A DNA stretch of 64,000 nt from Hamiltosporidium tvaerminnensis (GCA_022605425.2 CM061247.1:380001-444000); one strand, 5' to 3'; shown: positions 32,254-44,353, counted from the first letter of the stretch. Numbers and translations: made by a program. Notes: generated from the letters alone by a model not told the origin.

Positions 32254-34227
32254 CTATATTATTATACTTATTTAAAACTTATATTTTTTTATTGAATTTT
32301 AATGTTATTTTGTTATAAATTATATTTCTTTTTTGTTTTTATTCAATCATCTTTAATATTTAAGTGCCTCATATATTTATAGGTCTTTAGTTTCTTTTAT
32401 TTCGTTATATTAAGGGTTTAATGTTTTATTAGTTTAATAGAACAAGGTGATTGTATTTATTATATATGTATGTGTTGTTATAATTAGTTCCTTCTATAAA
32501 ATCAATGGTTTTTCTTTTCTATCTCTTTAATATATTTGTACTATTAATGTTCTTATTAAAATAAACATTTATGTATTAAGAGATTGAATAACGGATATGT
32601 TTTTATATATTTGTATTATTAATGTTCTCATTAAAACAGACATTAGAATATAAAAACGATAGAATCTAAAACTTGTTTTCACCTGTTTATTTTTAAATAT
32701 TCTTTTTCAAAACAAGCATTAATGTATCAAATATATAAAACCTATATTTTTATATTTCTATCTCAATTTAATATCTCTTTTCTTATAAATCAGGTGGTTT
32801 GTGTAATTATTCTCAATTTTTCAGAATATTACCATTGTCTATAATCTTACATAAACAAAGAAATAATTCTTATTTAGAAATTAAAAAATATTTCATATAT
32901 CTTAAAGAAATATCTATATTTTATCATTTGTATATCTAATATATAAACATGTTAGTATATAAAGTTTTAATCTACATTTTTTGAATATTTTTTGTATATC
33001 TGTAAAAAAATATAAAACTTTGTAATATCTCAAATACCTCTTTTAATAATTCATTATCTAAAATAAAAAAATATAAAACTTTGTAATATCTCAAATACTT
33101 CTGTTAAGAATTCATTATCTAAAATAAAATACATAAAACTTTGTAATATCTCAAATACTTCTGTTAATAATTCATTATCTAAAATAAAATACAATATTAC
33201 TTATTTTATCAAATTAATATTATAAACCACACGTTTTTTCTAATTTAAAATTATATAAGTTTCTTTTATTATTATCTGTTATTATAAAATATTATATAAC
33301 AGATAATAATTCCTTTTCCCATTTCTTATACTACTATATTACAACAGATATATTAAAATATATTATTCATAAAAAACAAAAAATAATCAAATAAGATACT
33401 AACATAGAGGATATAATATCTTGTATATCATAAAATATATTTACTCAGTTATTAAAACACATGTTTTTACTTCCTCTAAATCAAATAAGATTTATAATTC
33501 ATTTATATTACCAATACTAATAGTAATTCTTATAATAACTTCTTAATCTCTTTTATAGTATAATTCATTTATATTACTAATACTAATAGTTACATACACC
33601 TATGTTAAAAAAACATATAATTTGTTTTAATCGTAACTATAATACAATAATACTAGTATTATAAGAATATAACTTTTAGTATTATAATAAGAATATTATA
33701 ATACTTTATCATTCTTAAAATCTATAAATAAATAAGTAAATAAGTAAATAAGTGATTCTTATAAATAAGTGATTCATTAAATAAGGGATTCATTAAATAA
33801 GGGATTCTTAAAATAAGTGATTCTGTAATTATTTACATCTTTAATTTTATAATTCTTTAATTTAAATCCTAACCAACACACATATATATTAAAAACAGAA
33901 GGGTACATGAAAAATATAATTAAATAAATCTTAAAAAGAAACTTAAAATTATAAAAAAATAAAAATAGAAATCTTAATAATAAATCTTAAAAATTATAAA
34001 AAGCTTAATTATTAAATAAATAAATTAAATAATTAATTAATTAAATTAAATAATAAATCTTAAAAATTATAAAAAGCTTAATTATTAAATAAATTAAAAA
34101 ATATAATATAATAAGAACATTTCATTTAATGAAACCCTTCTTACCAATACCACCTCCTATCCATACCACTCCTATCCATACCCTATCTTATCAATACCAT
34201 ACCATACCCTAATACCCTAAACACACA
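32254..34227. other. 2-kb AT-rich region, no gene seen
   Basis: Composition is close to 85% AT. It contains a 61-bp tandem repeat (listed), an inverted repeat around 33268-33312 (TTATTATCTGTTAT... matched by ATAACAGATAATAA) and short AAATAAG-type repeats near 33730-33810. No frame looks coding. Confidence 0.5.
33004..33195. repeat. 60-61-bp tandem repeat, three copies
   Basis: ATAAAACTTTGTAATATCTC recurs three times at about 60-bp spacing, each followed by AAATAC(C/T)TCT and ATTCATTATCTAAAATAAAA. Copies differ by a few bases. Confidence 0.85.
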
Positions 34228-35680
34228 TCACTCTACAAACCCTATATTCCCATTCTTCATATTCTCCTTTGTAAAAAGTTCAAAATACTGCCAAACAATA
34301 GAAACAGCCAAAATAATATTTGTTCCACTTCCTATAGTATCCATAAGATTAGCCAAAACACATACCAATCCAATAAAAAATCCTCCTAAAAAAGCAGCAG
34401 TAGGAATATACTTACCAAGAACTTCTGGTACATTCTTTTCTCTAACTCCTTTTAAAGTCATTTTATTTCTTTTAAGTTGTTTTGCTACATCAAACTGATT
34501 ACTTTCACTTACATCAATCCAAGTCCTTGAAAAAAAAGCTGCACTTAAAAGCATAAACGAAAGGTAAATAAGAAAATGCAACGGTTTTTTCAATGCCTCA
34601 GTAAAACTTTCAGGTGGATAAATAAAACTACACAACCCATTTATAGGAACATACCTTCTATTCTCATTTACACTCCAAACACCTAAAATTCTAACCAATA
34701 AAAAATTAGGAAATTTGTCATATAAAAATCTACTAATAGTAGATGTATGAGATACAAGGTAACTCTGTAATATTACTGGCATAGTAGATGAATATAAAAG
34801 TTTTATAGGCCATTTACCAGTTACTCCTTTTACTTGTGTACTCTCTGTAGGTAATTCTACTCTTAATCCTTGTAAGTAAATAACCAATCCAAATATAAAA
34901 ATCGTTCCAAATAAAGAACTTAAATTTGGCAAATTTTTTCTAAATAAAATTTCATAAAAACCTGCCATTTTATTTCTTCTAATAAAAATTAAATGTAAAA
35001 ATGCTATTAAAGACCCCTCAAATTCAATACCTCGAGCAGTAGTAAAAACTTTGGGACTAAAAGCTTTCCAAAGTATACTTTCACACACATTAGTAGCTAT
35101 AAACAGATTTACACCAGATCCAAGTCCATATCCTTTCTGAAGTAACTCATCAAGTAAAATTACAATAACTCCACTAAATATAAGTTGTACTACTAAAAGA
35201 AAACAAGTAGGTATTCCTATAGAAGAAGGATTACCATAAAAACCTGTAGTAACTTGTACTACAGCTTGTCCTACAGTCATAATCAAACTTATAAGTTTTT
35301 GAGATGCATTAAATAAAATTCGATCCTCTTTTACACTGTAATTTACTTTAAGTAAATCTGAATGTGTTAACATCTGTAATACCATACTAGTAGTAACAAC
35401 AGGTGATATTCCTAAATCCATAAGTGTTCCTTTATTAGAAGCCATCATCATTCTCATCCAATATAAAGGATCTGAAGTGTCACTACTCATTATACCAAAT
35501 AAAGGTACTTGTGAACATATAAGGTATATAAGAAGTGCTACAGATGTCCATAAAAATTTCTCTTGGAAAAATATTTGTCGGCCTGGTGATTGTACTTCAG
35601 GAAGGTACGGTACAAATGGTTTTATTAGGGAAAGTATGTTGTCTTAAATTAGAATCTTCTGTTTTACACTTACATGTCAT
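34228..35680 (-). CDS. SEC61: SEC61 alpha, pore subunit of the ER protein translocon, with a 31-nt intron
   Basis: SEC61 alpha forms the ER membrane channel for secretory and membrane proteins. The main exon (34228-35642) encodes about ten membrane helices and family motifs: LPEVQSPGRQ, QVPLFGIMSSDTSDPLYWMR, ASNKGTLMDLGISPVVTTSM and GLGSGVNLF. The reading frame continues upstream of an internal ATG at 35490 through an obvious SEC61 N-terminus but has no start codon before a TAA at about 35646. Removing 35673-35643 joins ATGACAT to ACAACATACTT, giving MTYNILSLIKPF and a product of 473 residues, the usual length. The gene is flanked by GGGTGTTA minisatellite upstream and AT-rich repeats downstream. 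Confidence 0.95.
35643..35673 (-). other. Spliceosomal intron in SEC61, 31 nt
   Basis: On the minus strand it begins GTAAGTGTAAAACAG and ends TTCTAATTTAAG. The donor GTAAGT and a branch-like CTAAT a few bases before the AG match the compact intron style known from microsporidia. It sits after 7 nt of coding sequence (phase 1), the 5'-proximal position usual in these genomes. Confidence 0.88.
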
Positions 35681-35754
35681 TTATGTGTGGGTTGTTTCTT
35701 TTAAATTTATAAAAAGAAAAGAAATAAATTAAAAAATAAAAATTTATGTGGGAT

Positions 35755-36130
35755 TAGAGAGGGGGGTGGATTGGAGGGGGGTGTTAGTGTAGTAGTTGTT
35801 AGAGTTATATAAGAGTTATAGTTATATGAGTAGTATATAAGAGGGGTGTTGATAATAGTAGTTATATATAAGAGGGTGTTAGTGTAGTGTAGATGTTAGA
35901 GTTATATAAGAGGGTGTTAATTATATGAGTAGTATATAAGAGGGGTGTTAGTGTAGTAGATGGTTAGAGTTATATATAAGAGTTATAGTTATATGAGTAG
36001 TATATAAGAGGGGTGTTATTGATTAGAGTTATATATAGTAGGGGTGTTAGTGTAGTAGTAGGTGGTAGAGTTATATATATACTTATAGGTAAGAGGGTGT
36101 TATATATACTTATATATATAACAGGTGATT
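35755..36130 (+). repeat. GGGTGTTA minisatellite upstream of SEC61
   Basis: Units built on AGGGGTGTTAGTGTAGTAG and AGAGTTATATAAGAG repeat irregularly about ten times. The same GGGTGTT(A) core appears at 43.1 kb, inside the histone deacetylase gene and throughout 58.3-59.8 kb. Confidence 0.85.
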
Positions 36131-36184
36131 TTTAGAGTTAAAGAGGTATTGTAGTCATAAATTTTTTACTTTTTAAAACTTTAA

Positions 36185-36465
36185 CGAAGAATTACTTCCC
36201 AAGATTTACTTCAAATAGTTGAAACTGAAAAACTTAGAAATTATGACTTATTAGTCAATGAGTTAGGTCTTATTTATAAATGTAATGTTGAGATAATTCG
36301 AAAAACTTAGAAATTATGACTTATTAGCTAATGAGTTAGGTCTTATTTATAAATGTAATGTTGAGATAATTCCTTATGTGATAACCTGGGACGATATTGT
36401 GACAAAATATTATAATATATATCTTAAAATACTATAAATATTTAGATATGTAGAGGTATATATCT
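36185..36465 (+). mobile_element. Retrotransposon fragment (endonuclease tail), plus orientation, with internal tandem duplication
   Basis: This matches the antisense of copy A around 450-750 and of copy B: the DNA for QDSLQIVETEKLRKYDLLANE and onward. A 73-bp unit starting GAAAAACTTAGAAATTATGA is duplicated in tandem (36227-36299 and 36300-36372). The frame is broken. Confidence 0.8.
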
Positions 36466-37237
36466 AGTAGATAGTATTTAATAAGAAAGTAAGGATTAAA
36501 TTATGAGGAGAGTTAAGAGATATGTATGGGCTATTTAGAGGTACTAGATTTACTTGGAATTTCTTTATCATAAAGACAAGTAGGTATTAAGTAATATGGT
36601 GTTAAACATTTTTAAAAAGAAGAAATAATTCTTACATTATTTTTATAGAAGAATTATACTAAAGAAACCTACAATAAATAAAATAAAGAGTCAGATTTAA
36701 AGAAGAATATATGGTGATTTAATAGATGAAAAAGGAATGTTTGAAAACTACTGTTTAAACTTATAATTTAAATATATATGTGTTATTTTAGGTGGTTTCA
36801 AGGTAAAATTATAACAAGGTTAAAAATATGTTTGATGAAACAAGAATGTTTAAAAACCAAGAATATAATCAAAATATTGTTCAAACCATATTAAACATAG
36901 AAAAAAAATATTATAAGTAGATAAAGGATAAAACTTATAATTACGGTGTATAATATAGAAATAAGTATTATGACTTTATTTAAAAAGTAATTTAAAATTT
37001 GATAAAAAAAATATTTAAATAAAGAAATTTATCAAAAATAAATTAATTTTTATTTAATAAAATTCTGAGTTAAAATATTTTTACCATTTCTGGTATGCTT
37101 CTTATATTTTTAATATGATTCTATATTTTTTTTAAATTTTAGGTTTTTTTAATTTATTTGAAAAACGTGGAAATAAAAATTTTTTTAGAAAATTTAATTT
37201 ATAAAAGAGATATATTGCCCAAACAAATTCAAAATTA
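36466..37237. other. AT-rich spacer with a retroelement 3' end
   Basis: No gene is visible. At 37044-37092 the sequence TTTTTATTTAATAAAATTCTG is the 3' end of the retroelement family in minus orientation (listed separately). Confidence 0.5.
37044..37092 (-). mobile_element. Solo 3' end of the non-LTR element
   Basis: TTTTTATTTAATAAAATTCT followed by GAGTTAAAATATTTTTACCATTT matches the 3' terminus of copies A (181-230) and B (45541-45590). Such very short fragments are expected from extreme 5' truncation on insertion. Confidence 0.65.
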
Positions 37238-37879
37238 ATGAGTGACACATATTTTAAAATAATACAAATTATAGAAAAGTATGATGATTTAGAGAGAAAA
37301 GAGTTAATAGATTTTTATATAGAAACGTGTGGTAATGAAATATCTTGTAAAAATAATACTTCAAAAAATACATTTATTTTGATTATGGATTTAATAAAAC
37401 TTACAGAAAAGTACAATTTACCTTTTGAAAAGGTAAAAAATGTGGTTTTAAATGCTGTAGAATTAAAGGTTTTACATTTGCGAGCAATTATTTTAGACAC
37501 AATTGAAATAGATTATTCAGCTGATATAGAAAGTTTCTATGGATGTGAAAAATGGATGAAAAATATTATTAAGGATCTTAAACATACTATTTGTGGTTCT
37601 AAGGAAGTATATACGTTGTTCTGTAAACATTTTTTAGAAGAATGTCTGAATGTATTTGTGTCTGGACAGAATAAATTTGGATTTTATGGAAACCAATTGG
37701 TTGTAAATTTTATTTACTTTAGAAAATACATTTCTAAATTTACTGATTACAATTTTCAATCATTTTTTGAAACTTTAATTTCGCATTTTGAAGAAAATAA
37801 ATTTTATGGTTTTAAGGAAATATTAAATAAATTAAAAATTAATAAAGAAATAAAAAATGGAGGAAATCAAATATTTTGA
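37238..37879 (+). CDS. Hypothetical helical protein, 213 residues
   Basis: Not recognised. The sequence is helical throughout with balanced hydrophobic and charged positions and five cysteines. It has no signal peptide, membrane segment or metal-binding motif that I can see. The N-terminus (MSDTYFKIIQIIEKYDDLERKE) looks like a genuine soluble start, and the ATG at 37238 follows a stop-rich spacer. The frame is intact with composition like other genes here, so it is probably real. Confidence 0.65.
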   Translation: MSDTYFKIIQIIEKYDDLERKELIDFYIETCGNEISCKNNTSKNTFILIMDLIKLTEKYNLPFEKVKNVVLNAVELKVLHLRAIILDTIEIDYSADIESFYGCEKWMKNIIKDLKHTICGSKEVYTLFCKHFLEECLNVFVSGQNKFGFYGNQLVVNFIYFRKYISKFTDYNFQSFFETLISHFEENKFYGFKEILNKLKINKEIKNGGNQIF

Positions 37880-38424
37880 TAAAAATACAATGGAAATATG
37901 AAAAATCTATTTTTAAATCTATTAATTCATTATTTTATTATTTTATACGTTTAGTTTTTTTATGAAATTTAAGTATTTGACTATTATATTTGAAGAAAAT
38001 GTTTTATAAAATAATAAGATCAAATATGAAATATATAATAGAATGTAGAAATATTTGAAGAAAATGTTTTATAAATATATTAATCTACTATTCGAAGAAA
38101 TGAATATGTAAATATTTAAAGAATATATTATATAAATATAATAGAAGTATTTTAATAGGAAATATACAATAGAAAATATAACATTCAATGGATTTAGTTT
38201 ATTAATCTATTATTATTTACTGTAAATAAACGAATAAAGAATATTTTCGTTTGATAAGTTCTTTTGATAATCAAATGTATTTATAAAAGGAAAATAATAA
38301 TCATTAAAAATATTTTAATATCCTCTTTTTCCCGTTCTAACTATTCTATTATGTATTATTAAATTTGGTTTTAATTATTTATTATTTGAAACCTAACTAT
38401 AAGTCTCCTCAAATCGAAATCTCA
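37880..38424. other. AT-rich spacer between convergent genes
   Basis: No gene is seen. The motif ATATTTGAAGAAAATGTTTTATAAA occurs twice (about 37990 and 38050) as a loose direct repeat. Confidence 0.5.
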
Positions 38425-39543
38425 TTAATTTGATAATAATTCATAAATCAATCCAAAATCATTTCTATCAACAAATGTAATATTTAAAGAATTACATTTT
38501 ATCAAATATTTCTTATAAATTTCTATTTTACTACAACCATAATTATTTTCAATCAATTCTTTTATAATTTCTTTATGAATATTAGATTCAATTTCTTCAT
38601 TTTTATTTTCACTTTCCATAACATCACAAATACTTATTAAACTACTTTCGCCATTCAAATATTTATCTTGAATATTATTTTCTTTATTAATTTTGTTTTC
38701 AATATTATATTTATTATTCTTAGTAATCTCACTTTCTGGATTCATTTTATTATTCGTAGTAATCTCATTTTCAATATATATTTCATTATTTTTCTTATTT
38801 TCAACATTCACTGTATTTATTTTATTATCCACATTCACTGTATTTTTCTTATTTATTTTAGATGAAATCTTATTTTTATGAATTAAATTAAATTTCTTAC
38901 TCTTACAAGTTCTTCCTTTCTTATTAGTAACATTACATTCAACTTCTTTACTCTTTTTATTAATAAGCTTTAAAATAAATTCAAACGCTTTTCTAATATC
39001 ACCATGGTGTGAATGTTTTCGAGAAATAATTTCAACGACTCCTTTCTCAACAATTTCTTCGCCAATTTCATCTTCAATTTTTTTACTTAAAATAAAAACA
39101 AAATCTTCATAACTATACGGTTTAAAAACAACAGAACAGTCACAAAATAATAAATAATTAGAAATTGTAATAACTTTACACATTCTTTCCTTCAACTTGT
39201 TTAATAATCCAACACAGACACCTTTCTTGTTCATATAAAATTTATCAAACTCATCTATTACAACCATCAAACCTTTATATTTATTTATCTCTTCAATTAT
39301 ATTTTCTTCTACTAAACAATTTACATATAAAAAATTTGTATTTTTTAATACTTTTAAAACACAAAAAGTCTTTCCACTGCCTGGATTACCACATATGTTT
39401 AATATTCCACTTCCAGTTTCTATAAACTCTTTAATTTTTCTTGTTTCATGTTCTCTTCCATATATTCTTTGATCTATTGATCTTCTAAATACTTTATTTG
39501 CTTTTAGTAAAGATTTTTCTAATTCTTTCTGTTTTATTTTCAT
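38425..39543 (-). CDS. CDC6: CDC6/ORC1-like replication-licensing AAA+ ATPase
   Basis: CDC6 and ORC1 load the MCM helicase at origins. In this 372-residue protein the AAA+ motifs are clear: YGREHETRKI before the fold, Walker A GNPGSGKT (52-59), Walker B VVIDEFDKF (94-102), a sensor-1 Asn in TISNYL (126-131) and sensor-2 GDIRKAFE (181-188). Residues about 215-310 form an Asn/Lys-rich low-complexity insertion (repeats like NTVNVENKKNN). The C-terminal 50 residues could be a shortened winged helix. No BAH domain is present, which favours CDC6 over ORC1, but microsporidian ORC1 may also lack it, so the exact paralogue is uncertain. Start is the ATG at 39543. Confidence 0.85.
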   Translation of the reverse strand: MKIKQKELEKSLLKANKVFRRSIDQRIYGREHETRKIKEFIETGSGILNICGNPGSGKTFCVLKVLKNTNFLYVNCLVEENIIEEINKYKGLMVVIDEFDKFYMNKKGVCVGLLNKLKERMCKVITISNYLLFCDCSVVFKPYSYEDFVFILSKKIEDEIGEEIVEKGVVEIISRKHSHHGDIRKAFEFILKLINKKSKEVECNVTNKKGRTCKSKKFNLIHKNKISSKINKKNTVNVDNKINTVNVENKKNNEIYIENEITTNNKMNPESEITKNNKYNIENKINKENNIQDKYLNGESSLISICDVMESENKNEEIESNIHKEIIKELIENNYGCSKIEIYKKYLIKCNSLNITFVDRNDFGLIYELLSN

Positions 39544-42104
39544 ATTTCCCTCCCCAATCTAACGTTTTTTCCCCTTAAATTGTAATAAAAATATGAAAAT
39601 TGTAATAAAAATTTGAAAATGAAAAGAGAAAATATGAAAACGGGAGGATTAAATAAGAAAGAAGAAAAAATAGGTAAATAGAAAAATAAAAATATTAAAA
39701 TGGGAAGAGTAATCACTAAAGAAGAAAAAATATGAAAATGGGAAGATTAAATAAGAAAGAAGAAAAAATAGGAAAATAAAGCAAAAAGAATTAGAAATTA
39801 AGAGAAAATATAAAAATAGATTTAATAATGAAAATAGAATTTGATTATAAAAATAGAAGAGAAATTATAAAAATAGGAAGAGAAAATTAATTTGGATTAA
39901 AAAATATGAACAAATTAATGATAGGCTGAATATTTTATATTTTTATTTTATTTATTATACATCTTTCATTGTTTCACTCTGATTTTGACTTTATATTCAA
40001 CTTTTTTTCAAATTTTTTAATTTTAATTTTTTTAGTCTCTTTGTCGATAGTGAGCAGTTATAAAAATTCATAATTGTTGTATTAAAAACATCCTTTTTTA
40101 ATCTATAACTATATCAAGGTATTTAGGTACAAGTTTCTTATATATATTAAATCAAAATATCAGATCTATAAGTTACTTTCAGATTTTCTTAATAAATAAA
40201 TATGATTAAAACCACAATAACATAATCTTAGAATATAATTATTTGCTAAGTAAAAAAAAATAATTTATTTATTCCTTCATCTTACAAATATTTAAATCTG
40301 TCTTTACTTCACCTAATAATATTTACAAATAAAACCTTAAAATTTTATGATGTAGGAAAATATATGTAATAATATTACATACTCATTCCATAAAAATTCT
40401 TAGGTTTTTAAGTTATTTGTTTAAATTTTTATATCAAAACTTAATATTAAATTGTTAGTTGGATGCAATTATCCTTCCTATTTTAATGTTTAAAATAATA
40501 ACTATGATCTATTATTGTATGTCATGATATTAAATTTAACTGGTTTTACTTCTATTTCTGAATACTTGTTTTAAAAACTTCTTTTACAGTATGTCTACTA
40601 AGTCTATTCGTATAGATTTAATAATTTTTTCATGAAATAATATATATAGATTTAATTACTTCATAATTTTGTTTGAAATGGTTGTTTTAATACACATTTT
40701 TACATAAAACAGATCCAAAATGCAATGAATTCAATGTTCTTATTGGTGAAACCTCATTAAACTCCTCTCTACCTAAATAAAATATTTATAATTCTTAAAT
40801 AAATCAAAAGATTACTTCTTCGGTTAAATTAATATCTTCTTTTTTAATAGCTATAGCATTTAAAGTAATACAAGAGACTTCTTGCTTTATAAAATATTAA
40901 ATGTAATTTTCATAGCTTTATTCTGTATTATATCTTTACACCATTAATTTACTTTCATCTTTTTCTGTTTAATATCAAATTTGAATAAAGTTTTATATCA
41001 GTGAATAGATAATTTTATTATCGTTTCTTGCAGGTAAGAGTACACCTTTCTGGATAATATTTCACTGTTTTTAATTCAGATAATTCTATAGAAATATATA
41101 TTTAAATCCAATTTTAAGACCATAAAGACTCTTTTGGAGATATGAAGGAGTACATAGAGATAGTTTACACATTGTTTAAAATTTACTATATAATTCATAT
41201 ACCGTAAGTATTATGACATATAACCAATAGAAAAAAGTATATTAAAATATTACCTCTATTTGGTAGTCTTTTAAAAAAATTAATGGTGCCTGATACTTCT
41301 ATAAAAAGGTTTTTTTACCTTTTTAAAAGAAAGCTTGTTTTTTAAATATGAAAATATAATAAATCTGAGAATTCTTTAAATAACTTTAAGTATTCTGAAA
41401 GTATCGTAAAATACCTTCTTCTTTAATTTGGTCTAGTTTTAAACAAAAAGATTACTCAATGACTCATTTTTTATTTCTAATTTTCTAATTTACTGCTTGA
41501 TTAAAGTAATTGTATCTTCTGTATTACCTAAAAAAATGGTCTCTACCTACTATAAAATTCCTAAAACTTATAATTAAAACAGATTTTGTTTCTATAAGAA
41601 TATATTTCCCACCATACTTGTCCGTTTTAAATTATTTCTCTTGAGATTAGACGCAGATGAATTAAATACACCAAGATGAAATAGAAGAGATTACGGAATA
41701 TATTGCTTTGCAATTATTTGTCTATATTTTTACACTTTTGATTTGGGGTTTACTGATAATAAATTCTTGATTTAACGTTTTTTAATTAGATTACCAATTC
41801 AAATCAAAAAACTTAAGATGTAAGAATTTTATTGATAAGGATTATATATAAAATCATTTATTTTTCGTTTCAGTACTTTTAGTCTCATAGAAATACTCAA
41901 CTTGTTCGAATTATAAGCTAAGACCAACCCGATATATTCTTTAAATTACTCAACCTATTTTGCCTGCAGATTATTTACAAACTATTTGTCTTTTACTTCA
42001 AACTAAACAACCTTAATTAACATCGACCAGTTAAACCATACAGATTTAACATATATATGATTTATCAGTTGTCAAAATCAAATACAAATAACTATTTATA
42101 ATCT

Positions 42105-42235
42105 GATACGTAAGCTCGCAGTAAAACCAACCAAAAAATTGACTTTTCTTCAGTAAAAATGACTTTCAAAATAAATAAAAATATTTATAATAACTCATAA
42201 TTTTTTGTACTAATCAAGTATAAATATTAGTTTTT
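42105..42235 (-). mobile_element. Retrotransposon crumb, RT region
   Basis: GATACGTAAGCTCGCAGTAA at 42101-42125 matches copy A at about 2485-2505 (AATACGTAAGCCCGCAGTAA), and similarity continues weakly for about 100 bp through an AATAT-rich part. No frame survives. Confidence 0.55.
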
Positions 42236-42609
42236 GTAAAAAAAACCTTTTCAAATAAAAAAATCAATTAACTTTTTATAAACCATTAATTTATAAAAAA
42301 AGTAAAAGTATTTCATATAAATAGTAATAGATATTGTATAGACATACAATTTTCTTTTCTGTTGTTCTACATTATACAGAAAAACACCAAATATTCTTAT
42401 AATAATCTAAATAAACAACTTGGAATCCAAAATTATCTCATAATAACATACAACCTGAAATATATTAAGTATATATGTCTTTACAAAACAGTATTTTACC
42501 ATCAAAAGGTTTTTCTTTATAAATTAAATATTAGGAATCTATTTTTGATCAAATCTGTAGGAAAACATTATCAATTACAAATAAACTCCATTATAATTTC
42601 ACAATTAAT

Positions 42610-42800
42610 ATTCAAAGAAAAAAATATATTTCATTTAATCTTATAACTTAAACTTTAGATATGATTTCATAAAGCATTTCCTAAAGAATATATTTCATTT
42701 AATCTTATAACTTAAACTTTAGTATGATTTCACAATGAATATTCAAAGAAAAAAATATATTTCATTTAATCTTATAACTTAAACTCCATTATAATTTCAT
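42610..42800. repeat. Imperfect tandem repeat, three units
   Basis: ATATATTTCATTTAATCTTA and CTTAAACTTTAG/CCATTATAATTTCA recur at about 42623, 42687 and 42757, with spacing of about 65-70 bp. Confidence 0.75.
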
Positions 42801-43130
42801 AATGAATTTCAATGAAAATATTTTTCTCTTTACAAATTCTTTAAAAATATCATATCTAAGAAATCCAAATCCAAATTTTTTCAACCTTAAATCAAATTCA
42901 AATTATTTTTAAACTTTGATTATAATCTATAACTACATAACTGTATGATACACACATAAGATATATTACATAAAACTTGTATATTCTTTCATTTTTTTTA
43001 TTTAGAATAGTATTTTTATACCTACATATTAACTTAGATTTAAAAATAAATACTTCTGATATGTTTACCTCACTCTCTACCTTCCTTCCTAAACATCCTT
43101 CTCTAACCCATCTCTCCAAAAACCCATTCT

Positions 43131-43400
43131 AATACTAACACCTCATTTATTACTATTAATACTAACACCTCATTATTACTACTAACACCTCATTATTACT
43201 ACTAACACCTCAACTATTACTACTAACACCTCATTAGTACTAACCCTAACCTCATTATTAATACTAACACCTCATTATTAATACTAACACCTCATTATTA
43301 ATACTAACACCTCATTTATTAAGACTAACACCTCATTTATTAAGACTAACACCTCATTTATTAATACTAACACCTCATTTATTAAGACTAACAACATACA
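43131..43400 (-). repeat. AGGTGTTAGT minisatellite
   Basis: TACTAACACCTCATTATTAA and length variants repeat about 14 times. Read on the minus strand the core is AGGTGTTAGT, a relative of the GGGTGTTA repeat near SEC61 and the histone deacetylase. Confidence 0.85.
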
Positions 43401-43962
43401 TAATACTAATACTAATACTACTTCCATCTTTTTATTTACTATCCAATTTAATCTAAGAATAATCTTTAGTAAAACAATATGAATTAACTACCAACCCTTC
43501 ATTTTTCCTAATTCTTTAATAACCAGACCAAACACTATTATATAAATACCCTCAATCCATATTTTTAAATAAAGTTATTTTATTAAGTAAATAAATTATA
43601 AACTTATTTTAACTTCTCAATTATAAATCCACAAAAAAATGGGTAGAAAGAAAAATAAATATAAATAATAAATTGTATTCTTAGTATTTATATTAAAGTG
43701 AATTGTATTCTTAGTATTTATATTAAAGTGGATTGTATTTAATATCAATTAGAATTATTTATTAGATTTACTAATAGAATTAATAATAGAATTATTTATT
43801 AGAATTATTTATTAGAATCAGCAATAGATTTATTTATTAGAATCAGCAATAGAATTACCAATATATTTATTAGATTTACTAATAGATTTATTTATTAGAA
43901 TTCCCTATTAGAATTACAACCAAATACAATTAAAATTATAAAAAATACAATTAAAATCTACT

Positions 43963-44353
43963 TTAAAAACTAACTATCTTAAAATACAAATGCTTTGTAT
44001 CAAAAGTAATAGATACTTCACTTTTACCACTAAATTCTTCACAAAAGCAAACAATAATATCACATATAAATTCATAAACCTAATTAATAAAAAAAACTTA
44101 CTTTTAACATTTTACTATGAATTAATGACCAATTATTTTTATATTCTAAGTATAAAGGAAGTACATCTGTTATTATAATATAAGTACCTTTATCATTAGT
44201 TTTTAATGATATATTTTTAGTAGATAATATTTTTGGTAAAAAAGATGAACAAAATAATTTTATATCGTATTTTTTTTTATCTTTGAGTGGTTTTATTGTA
44301 TATTTTTGTAATGATTCTTCTATAAACGCAGTAAAGAAATATTTATCTATCAT
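43963..44353 (-). CDS. Hypothetical 122-residue protein with a 22-nt intron
   Basis: Exon 1 (44353-44102) encodes 84 residues beginning MIDKYFFTAFIEESLQKY and ending SKMLK. The unspliced frame would stop five codons later. Removing 44101-44080 (GTAAGT...TTAG) keeps the frame open for a further 38 codons (VYEFICDIIVCFCEEF onward), to a TAA at 43963. The product is a small, mixed alpha/beta protein (TYIIITDVLPLYLE looks like a strand pair). I do not recognise it. The intron is exactly of the type seen in SEC61, and the extended open frame across it supports a real spliced gene. Confidence 0.62.
44080..44101 (-). other. Candidate 22-nt spliceosomal intron
   Basis: On the minus strand it reads GTAAGTTTTTTTTATTAATT then AG: consensus donor, T-rich middle, branch-like TTAAT just before the acceptor. 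It is phase 0. Splicing rather than read-through keeps the frame open. Confidence 0.65.

Larger units (their letters stand above)
39544..43962. other. 4.4-kb gene desert
   Basis: No credible gene. The first 350 bp have purine-rich repeats (GAAAATATGAAAA..GGGAAGATTAAATAAGAAAGAAG). The middle is AT-rich, possibly ancient transposon DNA. A recognisable retroelement crumb lies at 42105-42235, followed by a tandem repeat (42610-42800), a minisatellite (43131-43400) and AATTATTTATTAGA-type repeats (43740-43920). A 94-codon open stretch at 42362-42646 has only a TTG start and biased composition, and I do not regard it as a gene. Confidence 0.5.

Noticed and set aside
42362-42646. 94-codon open stretch in the gene desert
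   Set aside because: It begins with TTG, has composition typical of random AT-rich DNA (Ile/Asn/Lys/Tyr) and runs into a tandem repeat.
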